The notes: generated by a model from the letters alone, not told the origin. A stretch of DNA of 64,000 nt from Stanieria cyanosphaera PCC 7437 (GCF_000317575.1 NC_019748.1:2624501-2688500); one strand, 5' to 3'. Positions 1-10,339 are shown, numbered from the stretch's first letter. Translations and numbers: made by a program.

Positions 1-838
1 GTTCATTTAATTCTATCGGTCCGTATTTTTTGAGCATTGTCTGTTCAAACAACTTACCAATTTGTTCGGTTTCGCTTTTGAGCATAGTAGTTTGATTGGC
101 AATCCCAATTCTGACTAAATCTAAATCTGGATCAAATCCTTCAGAATAAGCATTTTTAAATTTAGTTAAAAACTCCTCGCGGTCGCCACCATAAAGAATA
201 TAGTTAACGACATATTCAGCTTGTTGTAAATTAAGCACTACCAAATATTTATCGGCAAAAGAACTAGTAGCAATAGTTTCTTCATGATTATATTTTCCAT
301 GAATAATAGAAGTATAGTCGCGTTTTTTGTGTTTTTCTACCGAATTCCAAACTTTCGATACCCAAGGACAGGTAGTATCGACAATGGTACAACCTCGGTC
401 ATTGAGCAATTGCATTTCGGTAACGCTAGCACCAAAAGCAGGTAAAATCACTACATCACCAGATTGAACCACCGAAAAATCTTTATTGCCATCGATTACA
501 TCAATAAAACCGACTTTCATCTCGCGCAAACGCTGGTTAACTGAAGGATTATGAATAATCTCATTAGTAATCCAGATTCTTTGTGTGGGAAAATGTTGAC
601 GGGTTTCATAAGCCATTGCTACTGCTCTTTCTACTCCCCAACAAAAACCAAAAGCTTCTGCTAAACGAATAGTGACATCTCCTTTGGTTAATTGATAAGA
701 ATTATTGCGAATAGTTTGAATCAAATTACTTTGATACTCGCTATTAAGAGCATCAGTAACTTCGGCTTCGTGTCCAAAACCTTTACGATGATAATTTTCT
801 GATTGTTGTAGTGAACGTTTAAAAGCTTTTGTATCCAT
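1..838 (-). CDS. ispH: 4-hydroxy-3-methylbut-2-enyl diphosphate reductase (partial, C-terminus outside window)
   Basis: IspH is the last enzyme of the MEP isoprenoid pathway, an iron-sulfur protein converting HMBPP to IPP and DMAPP. Translating the minus strand from the ATG at 838 gives [20 protein letters not shown], then [15 protein letters not shown] with the first cluster-ligand Cys, and later [12 protein letters not shown] with the second. The [14 protein letters not shown] stretch also fits the cyanobacterial/plant type. The frame stays open to base 1, so the third Cys and C-terminus lie outside the window. It lies directly downstream of amt on the same strand but a terminator-like hairpin separates them. 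Confidence 0.93.
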   Translation of the reverse strand, partial: MDTKAFKRSLQQSENYHRKGFGHEAEVTDALNSEYQSNLIQTIRNNSYQLTKGDVTIRLAEAFGFCWGVERAVAMAYETRQHFPTQRIWITNEIIHNPSVNQRLREMKVGFIDVIDGNKDFSVVQSGDVVILPAFGASVTEMQLLNDRGCTIVDTTCPWVSKVWNSVEKHKKRDYTSIIHGKYNHEETIATSSFADKYLVVLNLQQAEYVVNYILYGGDREEFLTKFKNAYSEGFDPDLDLVRIGIANQTTMLKSETEQIGKLFEQTMLKKYGPIELNE

Positions 839-845
839 TTTGATT

Positions 846-892
846 AAAAAAACCCGCTTTCTATCTTAGATAATTCTAAGCTGAAATACGGG
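846..892 (-). terminator. Probable rho-independent terminator of amt
   Basis: An imperfect hairpin pairs CCCG/CGGG, TTTC/GAAA and CTTAG/CTAAG. On the minus strand it is followed by seven T residues. It lies between the amt stop and the ispH start, so it should end amt transcripts. A T-run also follows on the plus strand. Confidence 0.65.
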
Positions 893-923
893 CGATTCTT
901 TTTTTCTACTTTGGTAGAGATGG

Positions 924-2471
924 TTAGAATTCAGTATTACTAGCTATTGAGCTAGAACCACTAATAGTACTAGTGCTACCAGAAATTACATCGGATTCTT
1001 TAACAAAACCACTGTAAGCTTCCATACCATGTTCGCCAATATCTAAACCATTAATTTCTTCTTCGATAGTGACGCGCATACCTAAGACAGCTTTGATGAT
1101 TCCCCAAGCGATCGCACTAAAGATGATAGTAAAAGCACCAACTGCTAAAATACCAATAATTTGGTTAATTAATTGGGTTACACCACCACCATAAAGTAAT
1201 CCTGCGATCGCGCCTTCAGCACCACCTTGAGCAATATTATTAGGATTAGCAAAAATTCCTACTGCTAAAGTCCCCAAGATACCACAAACTAAGTGAACTG
1301 AAGTTGCACCTACAGGGTCATCAATTTTAATTGAATCGAAGAAACTAACGGAGAAAACAACCACAACACCAGTAATTATACCGATAATTAGTGCGCCCCA
1401 GTAGTCAACTACATAACAACCTGCGGTAATACCAACTAAACCAGCCAAAATACCATTGATCACCATTGATAAGTCAGGTTTGCCGTCTTTGATCCACGAG
1501 GTAAAGGTAGCAGTAACGCCACCTGCAGCACCAGCTAAGTTAGTAGTAACCGCAATAAAAGGTACTGTTTCATTGGCAGCTAAAGCCGAACCAGGATTAA
1601 AACCAAACCAGCCAATCCAAAGAATTAAACAACCTAGTGTCGCAATACTCATATTGTGACCAGGAATAGCACTAATTCTACCGTTTTGGTATTTACCTTC
1701 TCTTGGACCGAGGAATGCAGCACCAACTAAAGCAGCCCAACCACCAACTGAGTGAACTACAGTTGAACCAGCAAAGTCATGAAAACCAAGATTAAATAGC
1801 CAACCACTAGAACTCCATACCCAGTGTCCGGTGATAGGATAGGAAATAGCAGTTAATAAAAGGCTAAAGATAATAAAGTCAACAAACTTAATTCGTTCTG
1901 CTACCGCCCCAGATACAATCGTAGCTGCCGTACCAGCGAAAGCTGCTTGGAATAGGAAAAATAAAGGTACAGGCAAACCAGTAGGAAATGGTTCTAATCC
2001 ATAGGTTGCTGGCTCTCCAGCCAAAAACCAGCCACCACCACCAAGAAAACCGTTACCAGTCCCAAACATTAAAGAAAAGCCAATTGCCCAGTAAGCTAGA
2101 GTAGCTAGAGCAAATACAATTAAATTCTTGGCGAGAATATTAACAGCATTTTTTTGACGACAGAATCCGGTTTCTAACATGGCGAATCCTGCATTCATGA
2201 AAATTACTAGAATCGCAGCTATTAAAACCCAAGTAGCATTTAAAGCACCTTGAACCTGTTCTGGTGTTAGAGCCTCAGCATCTTGAGCCACTGCTGCTGT
2301 ATTCCAAACAACTACGATAATCGCAGCTAAGGGAATACAAGCAAGCCAGTAAGGAGAAAAAAACCTCAAGACACTTTGCAAAGGTTCAAGATAAGATGAA
2401 GAAGATGATTTTGTGTTAGATCGCCGATTCAAGTCGAGCGATTTTCTCTTTTTAAGAGTTGTTTGAAACAT
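924..2471 (-). CDS. amt: Ammonium transporter, Amt family
   Basis: Inner-membrane channel for ammonium uptake, 515 residues. A basic, Ser-rich N-terminus (1-30) precedes a hydrophobic segment (about 38-60) ending VAQDAEALT, which looks like a cleaved or extra N-terminal segment. The Amt core of about 11 membrane helices follows. Family signatures are visible: [16 protein letters not shown], and the two pore histidines in VVHSVGGW and SVHLVCGI. The C-terminal cytosolic tail has the conserved [12 protein letters not shown] stretch, through which PII (GlnK/GlnB) proteins act on Amt trimers in known systems. It stands alone on the minus strand. A possible NtcA-type site lies in its long leader. 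Whether it is amt1 or another paralogue cannot be decided here. Confidence 0.95.
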   Translation of the reverse strand: MFQTTLKKRKSLDLNRRSNTKSSSSSYLEPLQSVLRFFSPYWLACIPLAAIIVVVWNTAAVAQDAEALTPEQVQGALNATWVLIAAILVIFMNAGFAMLETGFCRQKNAVNILAKNLIVFALATLAYWAIGFSLMFGTGNGFLGGGGWFLAGEPATYGLEPFPTGLPVPLFFLFQAAFAGTAATIVSGAVAERIKFVDFIIFSLLLTAISYPITGHWVWSSSGWLFNLGFHDFAGSTVVHSVGGWAALVGAAFLGPREGKYQNGRISAIPGHNMSIATLGCLILWIGWFGFNPGSALAANETVPFIAVTTNLAGAAGGVTATFTSWIKDGKPDLSMVINGILAGLVGITAGCYVVDYWGALIIGIITGVVVVFSVSFFDSIKIDDPVGATSVHLVCGILGTLAVGIFANPNNIAQGGAEGAIAGLLYGGGVTQLINQIIGILAVGAFTIIFSAIAWGIIKAVLGMRVTIEEEINGLDIGEHGMEAYSGFVKESDVISGSTSTISGSSSIASNTEF

Positions 2472-3137
2472 AATCTGTTTACGATTTAGCGTTTATTGAT
2501 AGATAACAGTTGGTTAATTAGCTTTCCTAGATCAAATTTCTAGAAATTCTCAGACTATTTATACTTGTATACTTGACTAAATTTGTTTACTAGGCTGACT
2601 TACTCAAAAAGTTTAGTTTTAAATTAAGCCAGTTTCGTTTACCTTACAGTTATCGTTAAGCCAACCTTTTGTTAATTAGATTTTAGTCTTAGGAGAAAAA
2701 TTTACAAAAAATAGCCCTATATAGTCAAGATTTTTTTTAAGTCCTGACTAATAGTTTTACTCTATTAATCGCAACGATCAAGAGTTGTCTTTTTTAATTA
2801 ATTTTTCTGTATATGACGATACATATAGACTTTTTATTTCGGTGATTAGTCTTAAATAAAATATAAAGTAACGGTTAAGTAATCAAGTCAAAATTGTATA
2901 TAAAATGTAAATCCAATTCAACTAGTTAATCGAATGAACTTTGCTTAAATATTTACACTTTAGTTATACTCAGGCAAAAGACACAACAAATGAAAAAGAG
3001 AAGTAGTGCAATTTATTAATATTAATTAAATAGATTTAATCTCAATCAATAAAATACTTTTTAACCACTCAAATTGATGATTTTTAATCAGTAACAAACT
3101 TATTTCAGAAAATGAGGAAGTAATTAAAACTCTAAAA
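2472..3137. other. Intergenic region, long amt leader
   Basis: This is 666 AT-rich bases between amt and the DedA gene, both on the minus strand. It must carry the amt promoter. I see no convincing ORF. The only recognisable motif is a GTAN8TAC palindrome near 2809. Confidence 0.6.
2809..2822 (-). promoter_or_regulatory. Possible NtcA-binding site (GTAN8TAC)
   Basis: The sequence GTATATGACGATAC matches the NtcA consensus GTAN8TAC exactly. NtcA, the cyanobacterial nitrogen-control regulator, commonly activates ammonium transporter genes. The site is about 340 bp upstream of the amt start, and I do not find a well-placed -10 box 22 bases downstream in the amt direction, so function is uncertain. 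Confidence 0.35.
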
Positions 3138-3767
3138 TTAATCTTTAGGAATTAATGTTTTTTGTCTATATTCCCACAAGAAAGAAAGCACTAACAAAAC
3201 GACAACGATTAACAAAGCAATTATTCCAGCTTGAGCAATCCACTCAACTATTTGTTGTAGAGAAACAATTTTTCCTAAGAAAAAAGATAAGCTGATGATA
3301 GTAGATGACCATAACGCTGCGCCAGCCAAATTATAAATAAAAAATTGCTGATAAGGCATTTGGGCAATTCCTGCCAAAGGTCCAGCGAAAATACGTAACA
3401 AAGTTACAAAACGACCCAAAAATACAGCTTGGGCAGCATTCTTGCTGAATTTGTCTTTGGCTAGTTCTAACTGTTGTTCTGGAATCCGAAAAATACTTCC
3501 GACACGTAACAGAAACTTCCAGCCACCAACTTTACCAATCCAATACCCAAAATTATCACCTAAGACTGCCCCAGAAATTGAACTGGCTAAAACAAGCCAA
3601 TAGTTTAATTCACCACTACCTGCCAAAAAGCCTCCCACGATAGTAATAGTTTCTCCTGGGAGAGGAATACCAGTATTTTCCAAAGCAATTCCAATAAATA
3701 CCGCCCAGTAACCGTATTGGCGGGCGATTTCTTGAACGTTATCTAACGATAGAAGCTCTATAGACAT
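3138..3767 (-). CDS. DedA family membrane protein (SNARE-associated/VTT domain)
   Basis: A 209-residue integral membrane protein of the DedA family; members are linked to lipid scrambling and membrane homeostasis. Visible family motifs are ENTGIPLPGETI near the N-terminus, GDNFGYWIGKVGG, and the FLGRFVTLLRIFAGPLAGI segment with the conserved F/LGRF..R...G pattern. Two C-terminal hydrophobic helices follow, ending in a short basic tail. Length is typical of the family. Its exact substrate cannot be read from the sequence. Confidence 0.9.
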   Translation of the reverse strand: MSIELLSLDNVQEIARQYGYWAVFIGIALENTGIPLPGETITIVGGFLAGSGELNYWLVLASSISGAVLGDNFGYWIGKVGGWKFLLRVGSIFRIPEQQLELAKDKFSKNAAQAVFLGRFVTLLRIFAGPLAGIAQMPYQQFFIYNLAGAALWSSTIISLSFFLGKIVSLQQIVEWIAQAGIIALLIVVVLLVLSFLWEYRQKTLIPKD

Positions 3768-3859
3768 TGAGAACCTTTACAAAGGTTTACCTACATTCAC
3801 ATCTTGGCGTGAATTAGGGTAAAGTGTCAATTTGTCGGGGGTAAACAATTTTTGCTCGA

Positions 3860-4108
3860 TTAAGTGGGTACTGCCTCACCAGGACGTAAACTTGCCCATT
3901 TCCCAGTTTCTCGTAGAAAACTGTGACAACCAACTACATCCCATTCCATTTCAATGACTTCGCCTTTAGTGCGAATATTGACATTGATAGTAGGTTCTTG
4001 AGCTTCAAAATCGGGATTTTCAGTCAGATGGGGTTGTTGGTGTTGGGTTTCGACTGCGTGATAGGTTTGACAACGGTCGACAAAATAGCAGTTTACACAA
4101 ATACACAT
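3860..4108 (-). CDS. ycf34: Ycf34 family protein
   Basis: An 82-residue protein starting MCICVNCYFVDRCQTYHAVE, with clustered cysteines at 2, 4, 7 and 13, the hallmark of Ycf34. Ycf34 is conserved in cyanobacteria and red-lineage plastids; in Synechocystis it has been reported to bind an iron-sulfur cluster and to affect photosynthetic electron transport. The C-terminal EWDVVGCHSFLRETGKWASL stretch is also typical and adds another Cys. It is divergent from the CCA-enzyme gene with an 87-bp gap. Confidence 0.9.
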   Translation of the reverse strand: MCICVNCYFVDRCQTYHAVETQHQQPHLTENPDFEAQEPTINVNIRTKGEVIEMEWDVVGCHSFLRETGKWASLRPGEAVPT

Positions 4109-4195
4109 GGCTTTAATGATTGTCGTGCTTTCTTGTTAATTTAGCTCAGACAACGATATATTTAAAGTTTTGTTTAATATTTTTTTAATTCATCG

Positions 4196-5434
4196 ATGAG
4201 TGTGAAAGAAGTTAGTCTTGCTCTGCCCAAAGTACCATTTAGTTTAGACTGGTTACCTAAGTCTGCTTGTTTGGTAGGTGGTGCAGTAAGAGATGCTTTA
4301 CTAAAGAGAGAAAAAAGTTATTTTGATTTGGATTTTGTTGTTCCTGAAAACGCGATAGAAATAGCGAAACAAATTGCTAATTATTATCACGTTGGGTTTG
4401 TTATTTTAGACGAAACAAGACAAATTGCCAGGGTAGTTTTTCCTGAAGGTACGTTAGATTTTGCTCAACAAGAAGGACAAAATTTAGTTAAAGATTTAAA
4501 TCGTAGAGATTTTACAATTAATGCGATCGCATATAATTTTCATGAACAAAAATTAATCGATCCTCTTCACGGCTTTGAAGATTTAAAACAAAGTACCATT
4601 AGAATGGTTTCTTATCATAATTTGGTTGATGATCCTTTACGATTGCTTCGAGCTTATCGTCAAGCAGCCCAATTAAATTTTACAATTGAACCAACCACAA
4701 GAAAAACAATTAAACAATTAGCTAACTTATTAACTAAGGTTGCAGCCGAAAGAGTACAAAGCGAGCTAAATTATTTATTAGCTATTCCTGAATCTAATCA
4801 GTGGTTGATTGCTGCTTGGGAAGATGGTTTACTAGATTTTTGGTTACCACAAATTAGTCGAGAACAATTAGAAAAACTCTCAATCATTAATGCAGTTATA
4901 GATGAATTTAATCAAACTTGGCAAGCTTGGAAAAGTAATTATATTAATTGGTTAAGTTTGGCAAAATTAGCACTTTTAGTAACTCAAGAACCTCAGCAAG
5001 CGGAAGCAGAATTAATCAATTTAAAATATTCTCGTCAACAAATTAAAGTTATTATTACTATACTCAGACAACTACCAAAACTACAACAAAATAGTTCTGT
5101 TATGAGTTTAAAAGAACAATATTTTTTCTTTTTAGAAGTTAAAGATATTTTTCCAATTTTAGTAGTAGTCGCGATCGCGCAAGGTGTTTCTAGAACAAGA
5201 TTAAATCCTTTAATTGCCAGATATCTTAATCCTCAAGACTCAATTGCTCATCCCCAACCTTTAGTGAATGGCAATGATCTAATTAAAAATTTATCTTTGC
5301 AACCTTCCCCTTTAATTGGTAAATTACTAACTGAAATTCAAGTGGCGTATATAGAAGGAAATATTGCTAATAAAGCAGAAGCTTTAGAATTTGCTCAATC
5401 TTTTATTGAAAAATTTGAAGTGGACAAAAATTAA
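4196..5434 (+). CDS. CCA tRNA nucleotidyltransferase / poly(A) polymerase family protein
   Basis: A class II nucleotidyltransferase of 412 residues that adds CCA (or part of it) to tRNA 3' ends. The catalytic head shows GGAVRD at 28-33 and the metal-binding DLD at 44-46, followed by RRDFTINAIAYN near 108 and the neck motif DDPLRLLRAYRQAAQLNF near 143. A helical C-terminal body follows. The tRNA-Leu gene in this window has no encoded CCA, so such an enzyme is required. Some bacteria split the activity between CC- and A-adding enzymes; this gene alone does not say which it is. Confidence 0.88.
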   Translation: MSVKEVSLALPKVPFSLDWLPKSACLVGGAVRDALLKREKSYFDLDFVVPENAIEIAKQIANYYHVGFVILDETRQIARVVFPEGTLDFAQQEGQNLVKDLNRRDFTINAIAYNFHEQKLIDPLHGFEDLKQSTIRMVSYHNLVDDPLRLLRAYRQAAQLNFTIEPTTRKTIKQLANLLTKVAAERVQSELNYLLAIPESNQWLIAAWEDGLLDFWLPQISREQLEKLSIINAVIDEFNQTWQAWKSNYINWLSLAKLALLVTQEPQQAEAELINLKYSRQQIKVIITILRQLPKLQQNSSVMSLKEQYFFFLEVKDIFPILVVVAIAQGVSRTRLNPLIARYLNPQDSIAHPQPLVNGNDLIKNLSLQPSPLIGKLLTEIQVAYIEGNIANKAEALEFAQSFIEKFEVDKN

Positions 5435-5543
5435 AAGTCAATAATTAATTTAATTCTAGTTACCACTAAAGGTGTGTCGCCGACACGTCTTTACATCAGC
5501 TATAAATTATAAGAGATGAATCATCAACAATCAACAAAAGTGA

Positions 5544-5858
5544 TTAATTAGTTTTGGCAAATTTACTACAAATTAGTTGACCTATACCATTAGATTCAAA
5601 AGGAATAATTTGACGATTAGCTTTAATCACATAATGAGTACGACAATTATAAATTTCCCTTGGTTTTTTTTTCCCATCAATACTAATAGTCGCTCGATAT
5701 TCCCAATAATATTTAGCACTACGCTTAATTTGTAAAATACAAATATTATGGTTATTGAGATTTCGACAAAAAGCAGCTTCGACAGGAAGAGTAAATTGCC
5801 AAAAATTTATGATTAAAAATACGACAATAATAAGTATCAGTCTGTTAATCAATCGCAA
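5544..5858 (-). CDS. Small secreted hypothetical protein
   Basis: A 104-residue protein that I do not recognise. Residues 1-29 form a clear signal peptide (basic start, hydrophobic core, VEAAF end). The mature part has four Cys residues (CRNL, ICIL, NCRT, ICSK), consistent with two disulfides outside the membrane, and a KKKPREIYNCRTHYVI stretch. It is convergent with the CCA-enzyme gene. No function is proposed. Confidence 0.65.
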   Translation of the reverse strand: MRLINRLILIIVVFLIINFWQFTLPVEAAFCRNLNNHNICILQIKRSAKYYWEYRATISIDGKKKPREIYNCRTHYVIKANRQIIPFESNGIGQLICSKFAKTN

Positions 5859-5986
5859 AACTTCTAACTTAATTTAATCTACAGTTTGTCATAATTATAG
5901 TCATTTCAATTTAGAGTGAGACAATCTATTTTTGTTATGAAAAACTTTCAGCAGAAAAAAAATGTTTCATTCTTATTTGAAACAAC

Positions 5987-6141
5987 TATAACGAGTCTCA
6001 GATTAATGAGGTACAGTTCATTTCCCTGTTTTTTGTTGATAGTTGATAGTTGAGATTTACGGTAGTGCGATTCGCTTATGTTAATTATTCATCCCTCATA
6101 ATTAGTAATGGTGTACCTCACCAAGAGCGAGAAAGGCTATA
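5987..6141. repeat. MITE-like dispersed repeat, copy A (155 bp)
   Basis: First of five related copies in this window. The left end is TATAACGAGTCTCAGATTAA followed by TGAGGTACAG. The right end read in reverse is TATAGCCTTTCTCGCTCTTG followed by GTGAGGTACACC, an imperfect terminal inverted repeat. The interior carries GTTGATA heptads and the tag CGGTAGTGCGATTCGCTTATG. It lies in the spacer between the secreted-protein gene and the NUDIX gene and has no coding capacity. Confidence 0.8.
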
Positions 6142-6298
6142 TAACAATATAAACTTGTTAACTAAATTGAATTTATGCATAAATATATATTTTGTTTTAT
6201 TTCTACTTTTGCTATTTTAAACGATTAAAGAAAAATAGAAATTAAAACAACTAAAATCAAACTTTATTTTTGAATTTATATAAAGTAAAAAAGTTAAG

Positions 6299-6760
6299 CT
6301 AGGCGATCATTGTTACACCATTAAGATAATCTTTTAATTGACGGTCATGATCGTGACTAAGGTTTCCTAAAGGTAAATCTTCTGGTAAAAAAGCTTTAAC
6401 TTCTGAAATTTCTAACTTATCTCTAACCTCTAATTGACCTTTTGCTTCAGCTTCAATCAAAATAGATATAGAATGAATTCTAGGGTCACGGTCTGGTGCA
6501 GAGTAAACTCCAACTAAACGTTTCATTTTGACTAAATTTAACCCAGTTTCTTCCTCTAATTCTCGGTAGACGCTGTTAGGAATATCTTCGCCCCAATCTA
6601 CCATCCCACCAGGTAAACCCCATTGCCCAGTGTCTTGACGTTTGACTAAAACAATTCGACCATCAGATAAAACAGGGATAATCGTAACTCCAGTAATAGG
6701 ATGACGAAAAACAATGCCAAGTACGGTAGTAATAAATCGCCAATAACGACGCATAATCAA
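6299..6760 (-). CDS. NUDIX hydrolase
   Basis: A 153-residue NUDIX hydrolase, the family that cleaves nucleoside diphosphates linked to another moiety. The complete NUDIX box is present at residues 52-74: GMVDWGE, seven residues, then RELEEETGL (GX5EX7REUXEEXGU). The start MIMRRYWRFI places a short hydrophobic segment before the domain. It follows argH by 16 bp on the same strand, so it is probably cotranscribed. The substrate cannot be predicted from sequence alone. Confidence 0.88.
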   Translation of the reverse strand: MIMRRYWRFITTVLGIVFRHPITGVTIIPVLSDGRIVLVKRQDTGQWGLPGGMVDWGEDIPNSVYRELEEETGLNLVKMKRLVGVYSAPDRDPRIHSISILIEAEAKGQLEVRDKLEISEVKAFLPEDLPLGNLSHDHDRQLKDYLNGVTMIA

Positions 6761-6776
6761 CTAGGTAATAATAATA

Positions 6777-8183
6777 TTAAGAATTATTTTGAAGTCGAGA
6801 TTTTGCTGTAACAATGGCTTGACTAACTTGTTGAAAACCAGTTCCACCATAACTATTACGGGCTGCAACCACTTGTTTAGGAGCGATCGCATCATAAATA
6901 TCGGCTTCAAAAGCAGGATGCAGTTGTTGCCATTCTGCTAGGGTTAAATCTTTAAGTAGTTTACCCACCGCGAGGCTAGTTTTAACTGCTTTGCCGACTA
7001 AATTATAAGCTTCTCGGAAAGGAACGCCTTTAGCTGCAAGATAATCAGCGACATCGGTAGCGTTAGAAAAGTCTTCAGCTACTGCTGCTGCTAGTCTTGG
7101 CGTGCGAAATTCTAATCCTTCAGCTAATAAAATCGTCATTGCTTCTAAACAAGCTTTGACAGTAGTAACGCCATCAAAAATGGCTTCTTTATCCTCTTGT
7201 AAATCTTTGTTATAAGCTAAAGGTAACCCCTTCATTATTACCAACAAACCTTGCAGGTGACCAAATACTCTGCCTGTTTTACCCCTGATCAATTCAGGTA
7301 CATCAGGATTTTTTTTCTGAGGCATAATACTCGAACCCGTTGAACAATTATCTTTGAGGGTAATAAAACCAAACTCTTCTGATGCCCAAAGAATAATTTC
7401 TTCGCTCAAACGGCTTAAATGCACCATGATTAAACTAGCAGCGCAGAGAAATTCAATGGCAAAATCGCGATCGCTTACTCCATCTAAACTATTTTCATAC
7501 ACTCCATCAAAATTTAACAAAGAAGCACTGTAATGTCGATCAATCGGAAAGGTTGTTCCTGCTAAAGCACCACAACCGAGAGGAGAAATATTAGTTCGTT
7601 TGAGAACATCTCCTAGTCTTTCCCAATCTCGTTGTGCCATTTGTACATAAGCCATCAAATGATGAGCTAGACTCAGTGGTTGCGCTCTTTGAAGATGAGT
7701 ATAACCTGGAATCAATGTTTCTAAGTTATGTTCGGCTTTTTGCAGTAAAATGCTTTGAAATGACTGTAATTGCTTTCTGATTTGTTCAATTTCCGCCCTT
7801 AGATAAAGACGAATATCAGTTCCTACCTGATCGTTACGAGAACGGGCTGTATGTAATTTTTTGCCTACATCTCCCACAATTTCTGTTAATCGTCTTTCGA
7901 CAGCAAAATGAACATCTTCTTGTTCGATGCCTGGCTGAAACTTACCAGCACGATATTCTTGGCGAATTTGTTCTAACCCTGCAACTAATTGCTGTGCTTC
8001 TACATTAGTAATAATTCCTGTGTGGGCAAGCATCTTAGCATGGGCAATCGAACCAGTCAAATCATATTCAATTAGTTGAATATCAAAACCGATACTAGCA
8101 TTAAAAACAGCGATCGCAGGATGTAAAGCAGATTCAAAGCGATCGCTCCAGGTAGTGGGTTTAGTCACGACAATTGAGCGCAA
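6777..8183 (-). CDS. argH: Argininosuccinate lyase
   Basis: The last enzyme of arginine biosynthesis splits argininosuccinate into arginine and fumarate. The 468-residue length is standard for the tetrameric enzyme. The fumarase/aspartase superfamily signature [15 protein letters not shown], which holds the flexible catalytic Ser loop, is near residue 282. [12 protein letters not shown] near residue 114 and [10 protein letters not shown] near 162, with the catalytic His, are also intact. It sits in a minus-strand run with a 77-residue protein gene upstream and a NUDIX gene downstream. Confidence 0.97.
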   Translation of the reverse strand: MRSIVVTKPTTWSDRFESALHPAIAVFNASIGFDIQLIEYDLTGSIAHAKMLAHTGIITNVEAQQLVAGLEQIRQEYRAGKFQPGIEQEDVHFAVERRLTEIVGDVGKKLHTARSRNDQVGTDIRLYLRAEIEQIRKQLQSFQSILLQKAEHNLETLIPGYTHLQRAQPLSLAHHLMAYVQMAQRDWERLGDVLKRTNISPLGCGALAGTTFPIDRHYSASLLNFDGVYENSLDGVSDRDFAIEFLCAASLIMVHLSRLSEEIILWASEEFGFITLKDNCSTGSSIMPQKKNPDVPELIRGKTGRVFGHLQGLLVIMKGLPLAYNKDLQEDKEAIFDGVTTVKACLEAMTILLAEGLEFRTPRLAAAVAEDFSNATDVADYLAAKGVPFREAYNLVGKAVKTSLAVGKLLKDLTLAEWQQLHPAFEADIYDAIAPKQVVAARNSYGGTGFQQVSQAIVTAKSRLQNNS

Positions 8184-8257
8184 TTAAGGGTCAGACTTTA
8201 TATTTTAAAGGTTAAGGTCAAAGTTGACCTACACCATAAATAAAAATTCCCTGAGTT

Positions 8258-8491
8258 TTAAAAGCTGGTAAATCCTTTAAAGGTATAACCAAAAAAAACT
8301 CCAATTAACATTGCCCAAACTTGACCAGATTCAATAAAATTATGCCAAGAGTCTTGTATTTTACCCAAAATATCTGGATCATCAATTCTTTGAGCTAGGA
8401 TTGTTCCCCAAGCTAATAAGTGATCGGTAGAATTGACAAGGATAGTTTGCCAGATTTGATGATCTAAAGTTTCCATCGTGTTAATTCCCAA
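8258..8491 (-). CDS. Small membrane-associated hypothetical protein
   Basis: A 77-residue protein of unknown function. The listed start gives MGINTMETLDHQ; the second Met at codon 6 (8476) is an equally good start. Most of it is soluble and helical, with a hydrophobic C-terminal segment VWAMLIGVFFGYTFKGF that could be a membrane anchor. It lies 74 bp upstream of argH on the same strand. I do not recognise a family. Confidence 0.55.
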   Translation of the reverse strand: MGINTMETLDHQIWQTILVNSTDHLLAWGTILAQRIDDPDILGKIQDSWHNFIESGQVWAMLIGVFFGYTFKGFTSF

Positions 8492-8579
8492 GACAAAATA
8501 AACTGAGACTAATCTAGTCTTGGAATTTTATTTCTGTCCAAACTCTTGAGCGATAGTTCAAAATTCTTTATGTTAGTTA

Positions 8580-10091
8580 TTATTTGTGAGGTTGAACCCG
8601 CATCACAATGAGAGTCATGTCGTCAGTATTCTTAGTATTTTTGCCAACAAACTCTTCAACTCGATTAAAAAGATAGTTGAGAATATCTTCACTACTATCA
8701 AAGTTTTGACAAGCCCATTGAAAAGCACGATAAAGATTTTCTTCTTCAAAGCGATCGCCGTTACCATTCACGGCATCTGTAAACCCATCAGTGTAATAAA
8801 TAATAGTATCTCCTGGAGCTAATTGAACGCGATCGTCTTCATATTCCGAGTCGATATCCAAGCCAATTAACATACCCCAAGTATCTAATTTGTCAATTTT
8901 GCCCGTCGCAGCTTGCCACCACAGAGGAGGATTATGGGCAGCATTAGTAAAGGAAAGAGTCTGAGTTTTCGGATTGTATTCCGAATAAAACATACTCACA
9001 AAACGATGGGAATTTTCTAAATCAGCGTACATCACCCGATTTAAGTGCTGCATAATTTTAGCTGGTGAGTGACGATTCAACACTTCTGCTCGTAGCATTC
9101 CCCTTGTCATCGTCATAATTAAACCGGCTGGTACACCTTTTCCCATCACATCGCCAATCACAATACTCCAAGGAACTTGGGAAGGATCCTCATCTTTGCA
9201 ATCTCGATGCTGACGGGGGGTTAACCCCTCACGAATCTGATCGTAATTAGTGGGAATAAAATCGTAATAATCTCCACCAACTCGACTCGCCGTCTGACAC
9301 TTAGCTGATAATTCTAAGCCTTGAATTTGGGGACATTTACTAGGCAACAGACGTAACTGAATTTCTGAAGCGATTTCTAACTCTCGATCCTGCCTTTCTT
9401 TAGAGCGAAGTTCAACGGTTAATTCATGATTTGCGATCGCAACTGCGGTTTGATCGGCTACTAATTGAGCTAATTTTCGACGTGTTGGTGTCCAAATATA
9501 TTCTGGATCACTACTAAAAACATAAAGACGACCTTGTTCAATATTTCTAACTAAAACAGGAGTGCCAAAAATCTGGATTTTTGGTTCTAATAACTGTTTA
9601 ATTTTGTCGTCTAATAAATGAGTAACTAATTGAGATGATTGATTAAGTAAAGGATTAACTTCAGCAACTACGTCTTTAGTAGAAACACCCTGTAAATTCT
9701 GTCGATGAAGACGATGATTAACCTTTTCTAAAACTTGACGTACTTCCAACCCAATTTGACTATCATGACAATGAAGCTGTTCGAGATACACTTGAGAATC
9801 ATCTTTAAAAAGAATCAATGCTCCGCCCTCAGCATCAGTCACCCGTGCTGCCATCAAAGGAGTTAGTTCCAGAAATTGATTTAAATTACTAAAACTGCGT
9901 AAAGCAAATCCTAGGGAACTAAGTAAATCCTGGATTTTATGTTGTTCTTTCTGGAGATTCGCAACCAGCTTTTTCAGTGCCAGAATAGGTGTGTCATCTT
10001 TCTGACCTACTTGATTAGAAACATTCGTTTCTTGAGAAGAGTTGCGAGGAATAGGTGTAACAGTCATCGCTTCAGGCTTGGAAAACATCAA
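8580..10091 (-). CDS. GAF-SpoIIE PP2C-type serine phosphatase
   Basis: A 503-residue signalling phosphatase of the RsbU/SpoIIE type. The N-terminal third contains a short coiled region (LKKLVANLQKEQHKIQDLL) and a GAF-like sensory domain (about 60-230). The C-terminal half is the PP2C-like catalytic domain: AKCQTASRVGGDYYDFI, WSIVIGDVMGKGVPAGLIM with metal-binding Asp, FTNAAHNPPLW, and YYTDGFTDAVNGNGDRF. Such enzymes usually dephosphorylate STAS-domain anti-anti-sigma proteins. No STAS partner is adjacent. It follows ftsY on the same strand. The start could be the second Met or MTVTP. Confidence 0.9.
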   Translation of the reverse strand: MMFSKPEAMTVTPIPRNSSQETNVSNQVGQKDDTPILALKKLVANLQKEQHKIQDLLSSLGFALRSFSNLNQFLELTPLMAARVTDAEGGALILFKDDSQVYLEQLHCHDSQIGLEVRQVLEKVNHRLHRQNLQGVSTKDVVAEVNPLLNQSSQLVTHLLDDKIKQLLEPKIQIFGTPVLVRNIEQGRLYVFSSDPEYIWTPTRRKLAQLVADQTAVAIANHELTVELRSKERQDRELEIASEIQLRLLPSKCPQIQGLELSAKCQTASRVGGDYYDFIPTNYDQIREGLTPRQHRDCKDEDPSQVPWSIVIGDVMGKGVPAGLIMTMTRGMLRAEVLNRHSPAKIMQHLNRVMYADLENSHRFVSMFYSEYNPKTQTLSFTNAAHNPPLWWQAATGKIDKLDTWGMLIGLDIDSEYEDDRVQLAPGDTIIYYTDGFTDAVNGNGDRFEEENLYRAFQWACQNFDSSEDILNYLFNRVEEFVGKNTKNTDDMTLIVMRVQPHK

Positions 10092-10339
10092 CTTGTTACT
10101 TCATCTGGCTATTTAAGTTTAAGAGTTATTGAGTAATTGATTCAAAACTTTACTTAAAAAAAAATTAAGTTAAGCAAATCACAATTGGTATCAGTTATAG
10201 CTCAATCGCAGCAATTTTATCTAAACTTTTATTTTAAGATTGGTAAATAATACCTTGAATTCCTTGTCCTGCCAATAATTTCAGCAAATAATTATTTTTG
10301 ATTAACAACTTTAATTAATTCAGCAGTAAGCTCAAATTT

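Noticed and set aside
5470-5500. Hairpin GTGTCG-C-CGACAC after the CCA-enzyme gene as a terminator
   Set aside because: The stem is perfect but only 6 bp and is not followed by a real T-run (CGTCTTTAC), so I do not call it.
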